From NCBI GenBank assembly GCA_015501585.1, contig JADNRY010000055.1:124001-188000 (forward strand): DNA of 64,000 nt, in the 5' to 3' direction. Under the pieces are notes generated by a model that made no database searches, had not been told where the DNA came from, and saw only the letters and a program-made list of their open reading frames with translations. Position 1 is the first letter of the stretch, and each line of letters opens with the position of its first letter. Below are positions 22,106 to 31,890 of the stretch, in pieces. The DNA is from Rhodocollybia butyracea. Lineage: Eukaryota; Basidiomycota; Agaricomycetes; Agaricales; Omphalotaceae. A program made the translations under genes and the position numbers.

Positions 22106-23536
22106 CTTACTCCTGATCAACAGAACCAATAAATTCTGTTTTATCTAACGATGATGATGGACCGAGTGCGCTGCTGCTCGAGTTTGGTGGAAGAAAACGA
22201 GTAAAAAGGGTCAGATGCTCTGCCAACGCGCGACGCGACGCCGTGTGAGACTTTTTCATCTTTCCCACACTGCCTCGTGCGGACCGAATTTGGGTTTAAT
22301 TTCCGAAATTAAATGGCGAAGCGGCCGACGCGACACAAGCGTACAGCTCGCGTACAGTACTACATACATAATCTAGTACACTTCATTGTGCTATGTATTC
22401 ACCATATTTTTTGACTCGTTTTCTTTCGCTCACAACTCACCGCCGATCCATCCACATCGGGTTGTACCTTGAAGCTTACTTTGACTAAGCAACACTTTTT
22501 TGCTGTTCTGATTCCCGCCACTAGTGTCAGTGTTAGTGTTTTGCATGGGCGGTTTGCTTCATAGCAATGTGTCAAAGGTACACCGGTCAGAAGGTTGCAA
22601 CAGGAATGGATTCCATGCGTTTTCAGCCTTCCCTTCCACCTTTCGCATTGTTACATGGATCTGATTCGCGGTACACACAGTACCCCTTCATCGAACTCCA
22701 TTCCATGCATCTTATTCACGTAACCTTCGCATTAATTCCCCTCGCCTCATCTTCTACCTCCACCAAGGCCCGGATCCGGGCCCTCTATACTTGACTCCAC
22801 TGGCAGGTTCGGCTCCGACTTTAACTCTGGCCAACTCCCAAATTCAACCCAAGTGGCCCAGCTGCCAGACCAAAAATCCAACGGACTTGGCCTTTCGGAT
22901 CTCTCCGAGTCCCTCATCAACTTCGGAATAACTTATAACTTTAAGGAATAAGAAATAATATAGGAATGCAGCTAAATACAGTATAAAGATTAACAAGGAA
23001 CAGTACTAAGTAGTAGAAACTATGCCTGATGTGAAGTCTGATATGCTTTCAAGTTGACAGAAATATAGTCAATATAAATGTCTATGGTGAGCATGAACTT
23101 TGGGCCCTGGGGCCTGGGAAGCGTTGGCGTGGAAGTAGAGTGATCCGTACAGGCTAGTACTACTTACTACTACTTATTCGAAAGTGAACCGCGACTTAAG
23201 TTGTCTGAAAGATGCATAGGGACCCAGGACACGATGGGGCCAACTGCGACGGCAGAGTCCGGGCTGTGAGATAAAGCTTGGATAAAGCTAGATAAACTTT
23301 ACAATAAGTATTTCAGCGCAATGATCTAAGTTCTAATTAGGATTCGGCAGGCAAGGAGCAGACTCGTATGCTCCTAGAGTCGTTCCCCAAATTCAAATCG
23401 CTGATATCGAATAGACCGAAACATAGTTACTGTTTGAATATTACTTTTGAGGGCGCTCGAGTTAGTGAGTACTTGAGTTTTAACTGAAGCATTTTATGAT
23501 CAACGATACATACAATTAAATATACACAAAATCCCC
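22106..23536. other. Upstream region of the Gln-rich gene and 3' flank of NmrA-like copy A
   Basis: No supported gene in 1.4 kb. The part next to the Gln-rich gene carries three ACGCG sites (22226-22230, 22233-22237, 22328-22332), similar to the core of MCB elements bound by MBF in fungi, and a 19-base palindrome at 22295-22313. The part from about 23330 is the 3' flank of NmrA-like copy A and is repeated at about 27540-27650. Confidence 0.45.
22295..22313. repeat. Perfect 9+1+9 palindrome
   Basis: The sequence tttaatttc-c-gaaattaaa is a perfect inverted repeat with a one-base centre, 182-200 bases upstream of the start at 22105. A symmetric protein-binding site is possible; there is no direct evidence of function. 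Confidence 0.6.
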
Positions 23537-24765
23537 TCACTCGTACACAAAAGTAGGGGGGTTTTGATAAAACTCCTTTGCCAACTCTTCCAACGACGGA
23601 GGTTTGTAGTCAGGATACAGCTTCTTCGCATCTAACGCCCCCTCCTTGACAGCATTCTCTACGGTGTTATAACCACGAACGAACAATGATTTCAAATAAC
23701 CATTGATGATTGCCTGCATACCCTCTAGACCAGTTGCGTTCTCAATATCTTGAGCAGAAACCTGTACGTAATTCACATTAGCTAGAGAGCCGATGACCAC
23801 ACAAAGCTCATCAACACATACCCTCGCATAATCATCAAAATTCTCTCCAGAAACCCTTGTACCCAATTCCCACCCCTCCTCAAGAGTCAACTCCCCATCA
23901 TACGTTTGTACTGTCTTATTCAGGGTTCTTGGATCGATAATAATACGCTTAACAAATTCACTTATACTCTGGAGCGCAATATGTGCAACCTTGACTTTCC
24001 CTGTGCCCAGGAACTCTTTACCGGTTGTCTTGGTTGGAGAAGCTTTGACAGCGTGGGGATAGGGAAACATGTAGTGTGTCCACCCGCCAACTTGGATAAA
24101 CGTGTATGGGACATTGTTCTCGATTATAAAGTCTCGGATGGCGAGTTTCTGTAGGTAAATGGGTATAATTTAGAAAGTGAATGCACAGGAAAGCACTTAC
24201 ACGGTCTTGCATGAAGAATACTCCACGAGGTATCTGAGGACCAAAGTCACTTGGCACAAAGCGTTTGACACCAGCCCTTTTTGCGGCGAGTATAAGGGGC
24301 TTCTGGTCAACCAAAGGGGGCACGGTGGAGATTACGGTATCAATATCCCGGAGTGCCTTATCTAAATCTTCTGGCATACTGGTGACAATGTCACCAGGGA
24401 TGATCTCGACTCCTAAGGCTTCAAGTTCTTTGGTTTCGGGTTTAGATAGAGACGAAGGACGGATAAGAGCCTTCACTGTCTGTGTATCGGTGGTTAGCGA
24501 ACTCTGGCGGTAAAGCGAGAGGTAAACTCACAAATTGCTCAGAGCGAACTAAGGCTTTTGCGATCATCCTACCGGTGTATCCGGTCACTCCAACTTGCAG
24601 GACAGTTTTTTTCGAAGGCATTGTGATAGTCTGAGGTAGGCAGTTGAATAGGGTTGAAATAACAAATATTTTGGTGATATACGTCTTATATAGTCATCGA
24701 ACTCCGTGAACTCGGAAGTCGGAAATCATCATTGAAGTACTTACATAGCGGAGTGGACTGTACTT
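23330..24765. repeat. Duplicated segment, copy A (NmrA-like gene with flanks)
   Basis: Near-identical to 27540-29262 on the same strand. Shared landmarks are 'cggcaggcaaggagc' and 'cctagagtcgttcccca' (3' flank), the entire gene, and 'gtcatcgaactccgtgaactcgga' to 'catagcggagtggactgtac' (5' flank). The match stops sharply at about 24765/29262. Copy B has roughly 270 extra bases in its 3' flank (about 27655-27930). Confidence 0.85.
23537..24621 (-). CDS. NmrA-like NAD(P)-binding protein, copy A
   Basis: Four exons (24621-24532, 24479-24201, 24148-23822, 23761-23537) total 921 bases, 306 residues. It starts MPSKKTVLQVGVTGYTGRMI with the G-x2-G-x2-G dinucleotide-binding loop, then VISTVPPLVDQKPLILAA, AGVKRFVPSDFGPQIPRG, YTFIQVGGWTHYMFPYP and the C-terminal SLEELAKEFYQNPPTFVYE. 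This is the isoflavone-reductase-like branch of the NmrA family: NAD(P)H-dependent reductases of small aromatic or secondary-metabolite substrates, or redox sensors. The substrate is unknown. Intron positions are identical to those in copy B. Confidence 0.9.
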
Positions 24766-25065
24766 GCGAGTGTGGGCCACCATGCCAAGCATGTGGCAGG
24801 TACGAGTCCTGCAAGACGCTAGTTTGAGATTTCATAAGTATGGAAAAGGTAACAATAATCCCAGCGCATCCAGTAAAAGGTCCATGCTGCGGAATCAGCC
24901 TGAGATTCTGAAAAGTCAATAACAAACACTGACAGTGCAAGGATTGTCAGAAAATCAGGACTTTAAGCGGAAATTGCTTGTTTAACCTCTGGCAGGCACT
25001 GATAACTGCAGTCGACCCTGCATGGCAAGAGGTTTGCGCTTGGCAATTAAGTATCAAAAAGCTTA

Positions 25066-25976
25066 CACTGCTGCACACAAGGTTTATAATTTTCGACAAA
25101 TACTCGGATCAGAAAAGTTTGAAACTTGGCTTTCGAGAAACTATCAATAATGTTTCCATAAATCCCGATATTTTTGTAATTTTGGCAAGTTCTAAGCACA
25201 AAAACTGACTAAGCTTCATCTTTTCAAGATTTATCAAAATATTTTTGAGAAATCATTGAGGCTGCAGTTTCAGCGCTCACGAGACCTTCTCTCAACGCGT
25301 GCAGTGTACGGCCGCCGTGAGCCTTTTAAATAAGAGTGCGTGTTTTTTTTTGTTGATGACTCCCCCCTTCAACTTCAACCATCACTGCCGAACTTGTCGC
25401 AAAATTTTTCCCCTCAAGTCTTGTTCTTGCAACAGCTCAAGCACTCAAGCACTCGTCTCAAGTCTCAAGTATCAAGGTTGATTCTATTCAGTTCAAGGCT
25501 GACCGTATGCAAGCTCAAGCACTCAAGCTCAATGTCTCTGCCTTTCAAGTCAAGGCTGCCACGTCAACGTTCACCAAGTCACTCTTCAACGTTCTTCAAC
25601 GTTCTTCAACGTAATCAAGCTCAAACTCAGGCTTCAAGTTGTCCAACTGAGGAGTCCAGGTTGCCAAGCTGTAGGCTACATACTTAGATTTTTTGGCATA
25701 ATACATCTTTATATCTTTATTTGTGTGCAATTCTGAGAATATACAAGGAGCCGGGAGCCCCGCTCTTCCATCACATGAGGAAGGAATGAGGCCATCAACT
25801 TTTACTTCATTCTCAAAACGTTTTCAAATCTTTCTCAAAACATGCGCATAATTTTTTGAAAACAAAAGATTTCAAGAATAATCGCCCGGCTCACTTGGCA
25901 AATATTTCTAAAAACATATCAGAACATTTTCAATGCTGTGAGTTTCAATAATTTTCTATGATCCCGTGCAGCAGTG
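25066..25976. mobile_element. Candidate non-autonomous TIR element flanked by TA
   Basis: CACTGCTGCAC at 25066-25076 is matched by its reverse complement GTGCAGCAGTG at 25966-25976, and both ends are flanked by TA (25064-25065, 25977-25978). That gives an 11-base terminal inverted repeat (13 with TA) and a TA target site, as in Tc1/mariner-like elements. The interior is AT-rich with no transposase frame, so it would be a non-autonomous (MITE-like) element. The inverted repeat is short and weakens quickly inward, so chance is not excluded. Confidence 0.4.
25420..25650 (+). repeat. TCAAG/TCAACG-rich low-complexity tract
   Basis: Degenerate tandem 5-7 base words: 'ctcaagcactcaagcactcg', 'tctcaagtctcaagtatcaag', 'gttcttcaacgttcttcaacg'. 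It lies inside the candidate TIR element. It shows no sign of coding; the open frame across it is a by-product of the repeat. Confidence 0.6.
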
Positions 25977-26222
25977 TAGGGTAGGGTTCAAGTGTACTTT
26001 TGAAATTTGCAGCAGCACACAAAGGAAGCAGTGTGACGGTAAGCGGCGTAAGCGAAAATGGGAACGCCGATAAATCCACGGAGTCACATGACGGGCGCTT
26101 TGACATTTCTAAATATGGTGAAACGATTCTCCCAAATTTGGGCAAGATCAGCCCCAATTGGGACAAAATTCCCACGCGAAACCGGCCATAAGGACGAGCC
26201 TTCATTACATTCAGGACTCGTA

Positions 26223-26671
26223 ACATGCATAGTGGTACAGTGGTAATGCCCGTGAATTCGGAAATCATTACGAGGAGCACGCGCCGAGGACATGCGTGTC
26301 TTAAGGCAGCCAGAAGGTTGCGGGACCGGCACAGGAAGCTTGATGCGGGCCTTAGCGCATATATGCGGCTTCATGTAGCCATAAGGGGAGTGTTAGGGCT
26401 AAAACAAGCCCCATACTTACAGGCGTCCTGTAAGGCTCTTGCGACTCTTGAAGTGGACCAACTTTGCGTTAAGTAAATTTGCCACCCTCCCACTGTGCGA
26501 GATTGCTCTGGTACTACATTACCACTATCATGTCCAACAGTACTATCACTAACCATAATACCACTCATACCTTGTCCCAATACCATCTAGGCAAAAGGCT
26601 CACACTATCCTCTCCACTCGTAGCTACAATCCATGAGAGCCCAGCTCACGATGATTTTGGCTCCATGATAG
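26223..26671. pseudogene. RAI1 3'-end fragment 1 (first part)
   Basis: This segment matches 29262-29700 and, over its second half, 31500-31840 at the 3' end of RAI1. Shared landmarks are 'atagtggtacagtggtaatgc' (fragments 1 and 2), 'gaagtggaccaacttt', 'ctggtactaca' and 'cccaataccatctaggcaaaa'. Read on the minus strand it carries scattered stops and cannot make a RAI1 product. It breaks off at 'gatgattttggctcc' and resumes at about 27366. Confidence 0.7.
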
Positions 26672-27365
26672 ATAGATAGGTTACACAGCCCAAACGATAA
26701 TATAATCGCCTGCGGTCCCATAAAGGAAATGGCCGGTCTCGGGCAGGCAGCGAGCTTGACTCCCGAAGAGAAGGTAGATTGCGAGGCAGGGACAGGGATG
26801 GTAGCAGGCTAAAATAAAGTAAAGGCTAACTTAGTACCTGATTACATAGTGAAATAAGTCGTGCATTAGATCTCAATAGAGAAGAGGAAGGGTGATAGGG
26901 AAAAACCATGTCCCCGTGCAGGCGTAACCGCACTGTGGCCTTTTTGGCTCTTGCCGGATCATGGACAGCTTCTTGCGTAGTCCTCACCTACAGGAGTTGC
27001 GCAACTGGCGACGAAACCAGCGCACCCCACCCCGGGGTGTTATGCATATTAAAAGGAAGTACCATGCAATCAATAGAAAACATCGTCCGAGTCACTATCC
27101 TCTCCCTCAGATCCATAAGAAACTCGGTTGTGCAGACCAAATTTGAACTGCCTTGTGAATAAACTTTGCTGTGGCGGGAACCGCCGTCCACGAGAAAATG
27201 GCTTGCTTGAGCAGAGGAATTGCGTCGTTGTCACTGAGTGGAAAACGTGGATGAAGATTTGGAATGGAAAATGCAGAAAGTTGTTGCGAATCAAAGTGAG
27301 TTCCGGAACGCTTCTGCCCAGTAGAAGAACATGTTCCAGTGTTTCGAACGGAGCATGACAAAGAA
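26672..27365. other. About 690 bases inserted into RAI1 fragment 1
   Basis: Compared with fragments 2 and 3, fragment 1 is interrupted here. The junctions read ctcCATGAtag on the left and gagCATGAcaa on the right, so CATGA could be a 5-base target duplication. The insert begins with a GATA microsatellite and has no credible gene. No terminal repeats were found. Confidence 0.45.
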
Positions 27366-27457
27366 TAAACGTCACTCGCCATACCACAGCTCCTTCGCTT
27401 TCTGTATTCCCTAGCCTCCACTAGCAAAACCTCCGCTGCCAGACACAGGAAATACAC
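27366..27457. pseudogene. RAI1 3'-end fragment 1 (second part)
   Basis: On the minus strand this reads GAVVWRVTFIL, matching GAAIWRVTFIP in RAI1. The DNA 'cactcgccataccacagctcctt...ttctgtattccc' matches fragment 2 at 29727-29765, including the shared 'cctccactag.aaaac' flank. It is too short to be functional. Confidence 0.65.
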
Positions 27458-27539
27458 CCTGAGAATAAGTATAGTATTGAACTGGTATAACATGATTTTT
27501 TGCAAAAATTACGGACACATTTGGTCACACCAAGTACAA

Positions 27540-29262
27540 CGATGATCCAAGTTCTGATTAGGTGTCGGCAGGCAAGGAGCGGACTCATATCATTCATATC
27601 ACTCCTAGAGTCGTTCCCCAATCTCAAATCGCTGATATAGTACCAGAACAGAACAGTTTTCCAGTTTAGGTCTCAAACACTGAGATTCAGAGCTTTAATG
27701 ACTTAATTTAGTTGATTTTGTTTTCAATTGGGCACTGTCAAGACGAGAATACCTGTGCGAACAAATAGTACTACTTGCACGAGATAAGATGAAAGAGGAC
27801 TTGGTAGGAGCCTCCTGCGCCATACTAATAGCTTTTCCTCTATATGCACATGTCCGTATGGATCATCAGTGTATAACGAGTCTGCCTAGGGGAGACTAAG
27901 CTTTTCCACCACAAATGTATAGACCAGAATATCACCTTTGAGGGTGCTCAAGTTAGTGAGTACTTAAGTGAGTTTCAACTGGAGTATTTTTATGATCAAC
28001 CATACATATAATTAAATATACACAAAATCCCCTCACTCGTACACAAAAGTAGGGGGATTTTTATAAAACTCCTTTGCCAACTCTTCCAACGACGGAGGTT
28101 TGTAGTCAGGATACAGCTTCTTCGCATCTAACGCCCCCTCCTTGACAGAATTCTCCACGGTGTTATAACCACGAATGAACAATGATTTCGTATAACCATT
28201 GATGATTGCCTGCGTACCCTCTAGACCAATTGCGTTCTCAATATCTTGAGCAGAAACCTATACGTAATTCACATTAGCCAGATAGCCGACGGCACCCGCA
28301 CAAAAGCTCATTAGGCAAACACATACCCTCGCATAATCCTCAAAATTCTCTCCAGAAACCCTTGTACCTAATTCCCACCCTTCCTCAAGAGTCAACTCCC
28401 CATCATACGTTTGTACTGTCTTATTCAGGGTCCTTGGATCGATAATAATACGCTTAACGAATTCACTTATACTCTGGAGCGCAATATGTGCAACCTTGAC
28501 TTTCCCTGTGCCCAGGAACTCTTTACCGGTTGTCTCGGTCGGGGAAGCTTTGACAGCGTGGGGATAGGGGAACATGTAGTTTGTCCACCAGCCGACTTGA
28601 ATAAACGTGTATGGGACGTTGTTCTCGATTATAAAGTCTCGGATGGCGAGTTTCTGTAGGTAAATGAATACAATTCAAAGAGTGAATGCGCGGGAAAGCA
28701 CTTACACGGTCTTGCATGGCGAATACCCCACGAGGGATCTGTGGCCCAAAGTCACTTGGCACGAAGCGTTTGACACCAGCCCTTTTTGCAGCGAGTATAA
28801 GGGGCTTCTGGTCGACAAAAGGGAGCACGGTGGAGATTACGGTATCAATATCCCGGAGTGCCTTATCTAAATCTTCTGGCGTACTGGTGACAATGTCACC
28901 AGGGATGATCTCGACTCCTAAGGCTTCAAGTTCTTTGGTTTCGGGTTTAGATAGAGATGAAGGACGGATAAGAGCCTTCACTGTCTGTGTATCGGTGGTC
29001 AGCGTACTCTGGCAGCAAAGGTGAGAGGTAAACTCACGAATTGCTCGGAGTTAACTAAGGCTTTTGCGATCATCCTACCGGTGTATCCGGTCGCTCCAAC
29101 TTGCAGGACAGTTTGTTTCGAAGGCATTATGAGAGTCTTCGGAGGTAGGCAGTAGAGTAGCAAAGATTTTGGTGATATAGGTCTTAAATAGTCATCGAAC
29201 TCCGTGAACTCGGAAATCGGAAATCATTATTGAAGTACTTACATAGCGGAGTGGACTGTACA
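27540..29262. repeat. Duplicated segment, copy B (NmrA-like gene with flanks)
   Basis: The second copy of the segment at 23330-24765, same orientation. It begins 'ttctgattaggtgtcggcaggcaaggagc' and ends 'catagcggagtggactgtac'. Directly after it RAI1 fragment 2 starts, without the 1.46-kb interval seen in unit A. Confidence 0.85.
28033..29127 (-). CDS. NmrA-like NAD(P)-binding protein, copy B
   Basis: Four exons (29127-29038, 28984-28706, 28653-28327, 28257-28033) total 921 bases, 306 residues, the same as copy A exon by exon. It starts MPSKQTVLQVGATGYTGRMI. The last intron is longer than in copy A, with an acceptor GTATAG in place of GTACAG; both are valid. Differences from copy A include IGLEGTQAIINGYTKSLF and FYKNPPTFVYE at the C-terminus. 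No frame break was found, so both copies look functional. Same family role as copy A. Confidence 0.9.
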
Positions 29263-29820
29263 TGTATAGTGGTACAGTGGTAATGCCCGTGAATTCGGAA
29301 ATCATTACGAGGATCACGGAAAATAGACGCCGAGGACATTACGAGGCCCGGGGGGCCATAGCCTTGTCAAGGCAGTTGGAAGGTTGCGAGGCCGGCACAA
29401 GATGGTAGGAAAGCTTTGCTTTGAGGAAAGATAGGACCCTTAGCGCATATATACAGCTTCATGCAGCCATAGGAGTGTTAGGGGAAAACCAAGCCCCATA
29501 CTTACAGGCATCCTGTATATAAAGTTCTTGTGACTCAGCTCGAAGTGGACCAACTTTGTCGACCCTCCATCCGAAGTTACTCTGGTACTACACTACCAGC
29601 CTCGTCCCAATACCATCTAGGCAAAAACCCCACCCTATCTTCTCCATTCTTCTTTCAGCGCCGATCCATCAGAGCCCACTGGTTCATCCAGGATGATTTT
29701 GGATGACGAGGGATAAAAGCTACTCGCCATACCACAGCTCCTTTGCTTTCTGTATTCCCACCACGGCCTCCACTAGTAAAACCCCCGCTGTCAAACACAG
29801 GAAATAGTAATATACCTTAC
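29263..29820. pseudogene. RAI1 3'-end fragment 2
   Basis: A fuller copy of fragment 1. On the minus strand near 29727 it reads GAVVWRVAFIPRH, matching GAAIWRVTFIPRQ of RAI1, with stops in the surrounding frame. It contains 'cctcgtcccaataccatctaggcaaaa', shared with the 3' end of RAI1 at 31728-31754. It lies directly upstream of NmrA-like copy B, as fragment 1 does for copy A. Confidence 0.7.
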
Positions 29821-30073
29821 TTAGATCCTGTTTCATCCACACCAGCATCTGAGTCCCTGCTGCAGGTCTTTTAGTCTCTTCTTCTTGTTCTCCTTTTGTT
29901 GCGCTGTAGCTTGTCCGCTTGCCTACTATAATCGATGTAAGCCTCCTATCCAACCTACGCTCAGCTTAGATTATTTATCCAATCACCGTTACCCTTGCCG
30001 TTGCCCGTTACCTTGTTTCGTTTCGAAATTCGAAGTTTGAAACGCGATAGCCACGTGACGGCTTCTTTGTTCG
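29821..30073. promoter_or_regulatory. Upstream region of the BTB gene
   Basis: About 250 bases before the BTB start, holding no gene. It carries short repeats of the form 'accgttacccttgccgttgcccgttacc' at about 29986-30012. Confidence 0.35.
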
Positions 30074-30988
30074 ATGCCGCCCTGTAGCCTTTGTAAAACT
30101 ACACCTTTAACTCTCTCTGATATATATGGGCAGTATGGCAACAAATTGCGGAGGTACTTGCAGTCCAACTACATACAACAATATTTTTACTTATCTCCTT
30201 CATCAGTTTCTGAATCCTGCTTGCTCCCTGTTGATGTTATCCTACAATCATCTGATGGAAAACAATTCGGTGCCCATAGCAAGAACCTCGAACTGTACAG
30301 TGATGCTTTTCCTGTCGCAGGATCCACGATTCCACCCGATGGAGATATCGTTAAGCTCACTGAGAGTGCTCAGATCATTCAACTCATGCTCTGTTTTACC
30401 CATAATATGCCGCCACCCGACCTCAGCTCACTGGATATTCAAACGCTTTTTGTGTTTGGAGAAACGGTCAACTTGAAGTATAGTATGCACTATGCAAGTG
30501 AGTGCGTCAGTAAAGAGGTAAAGTATGTTTCCGTTTACTGTTTATGCAAACTTGAACACTCACTGATATGTTCGATACAAAGTAAAAGAGCCATCACTCA
30601 TCCGAGCCCGTTGGAAATTTTGGCGTACAAAACTAAGGTGTCCGACCTTTTCATGATTGACGATCTTGCTCGAAGGACGATGGATATCCCTATCGAAAAT
30701 GTTGTGGCCGTCTTGGTGAATGCAGAGACTTTTCGCACTTGGGTATGATTCACTGAGTGTTATGAATTCTTGCCCTGATATATACTTGATCAGGTTCGAT
30801 ATCGAGAAAAATGGCAGTCACTGATGCTTGCAGAGTCCACGGCATTAAACCAACGGAGAGGCTTTCGAGGAGCAGGCTCCAGCTCAAACAGACCTTGGAC
30901 TTCTTCCGTTGCTTTATACTCTCAGCTTTTGGCGTCAAAACAGAGTGAAGAAGGTGACCAACTTCCGCTCTGGAAAGACTTCCTTTGA
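30074..30988 (+). CDS. BTB/POZ domain protein
   Basis: Three exons (30074-30522, 30583-30742, 30794-30988) give 267 residues, divisible by three. A short Cys-containing start (MPPCSLCKTTPL) leads into a BTB fold: DVILQSSDGKQFGAHSKNLE, then YSDAFPVAG, VKLTESAQIIQLMLCF and LFVFGETVNLKYSMHYAS. After the fold it has an alpha-helical tail (EILAYKTKVSDLFMIDDLAR, FRTWVRYREKWQSLM) and a Ser-rich end. This one-domain form is a large, variable family in mushrooms. BTB proteins dimerise and some bridge to cullin-3; the function here is unknown. The gene sits between RAI1 fragment 2 and RAI1 itself. Confidence 0.85.
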
Positions 30989-31499
30989 ACAGTATCATGA
31001 TGATCTGAGTCAGAAAGAAAATCAACTTCCCGCCCGTCTTTTTCCCTTCTTCCATGAAACCTAGATGTAATTTTGTCAAGTTGCGCGACTTTTATTTGGG
31101 CATTGTTTTTCTTGCACATTCAAATACGACAAATGTCAAAGCTGGTCACGTACTAGAGAGTCCTGGTTGCACTTGTATCATGTATCTAGATCCTCGCACG
31201 TACAGTTTATCCGGTTTTTACGGGTTTTTACGGGTACATACAGTGTATTGGCATGGATATCAACTAAAAGGTTGTCGCATATATCTTCGATCTTCAGCCT
31301 CAGGTGGTGCAATAAGCAGCTAAAGCCTCCAGAGGAAGATTTCTACAGGATTCAAAAGTCAACCAGGCCTGTCATAAGATCGCATTGCTGTCGTGCGTTC
31401 CTCCTTTCTGTTTCCCGTTCCGTATGTCGAGCCTGGCTGATGGCCTGGCACGACAAACTGTTCATGGCCATGGATTGACAATCTGTCGAGAACGGAGGC
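30989..31499. other. Interval between BTB gene and RAI1 3' end
   Basis: No convincing gene. A tandem 'ggtttttacg' duplication lies at about 31211-31232. It holds the 3' untranslated region of the BTB gene. Confidence 0.4.
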
Positions 31500-31890
31500 G
31501 GTGACTCGAGCCAGCACATATATGTAGCCACAGGAGTGTTAGGCAAAACCAAACCCCATACCGGCGTATCCGACTATGTCCTCTAAGGCTCCTGTGACTC
31601 TCGAAGTGGACCAACTTTGTGTTAGATTTGCCACCTCCCACCGTGCGAGGTTGGTCTGGTACTACACTACCGCTACCATGTCCAACAGTACTATCACGTA
31701 CCGTAATACCACTATCATCGTTACATACCTCGTCCCAATACCATCTAGGCAAAAAGCCACCCTATCTTCTCCATTTACAACCTCTTTAACCGCAGATCCA
31801 TCGGAGTCCAGCTCATCCAGTTTGATGATTTTGGCTCCCTGACGAGGGATAAAAGTCACTCGCCATATCGCAGCTCCTTCCCTTTCTGTC
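31500..31890. repeat. Parent segment of the RAI1 fragments
   Basis: The 3' part of the intact RAI1 locus shares its sequence with fragments 1 and 2 ('aggagtgttagg', 'ctctcgaagtggaccaactttg', 'cgtcccaataccatctaggcaaaa', 'gacgagggataaaag'). Because only this copy continues into a full gene, it is probably the source. Confidence 0.7.

Larger units (their letters stand above)
24766..26222. other. Interval between copy A and RAI1 fragment 1
   Basis: This 1.46-kb stretch has no counterpart in unit B, where the equivalent flanks are joined directly at 29262. It contains the candidate TIR element and no credible gene; the frames inside are low complexity. It therefore looks like inserted DNA in unit A, or DNA lost from unit B. 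Confidence 0.5.

Noticed and set aside
25299..25687. Open frames in the TCAAG-rich tract.
   Set aside because: The frames come from the repeat words, and two frames are open at once, which is typical of simple repeats.
28258..28575. NmrA-like copy B seemed truncated, because its frame ends in ANVNYV with a stop.
   Set aside because: The stop lies inside an intron. Splicing to the acceptor at 28258 restores the same 306-residue product as copy A, so copy B is not a pseudogene.
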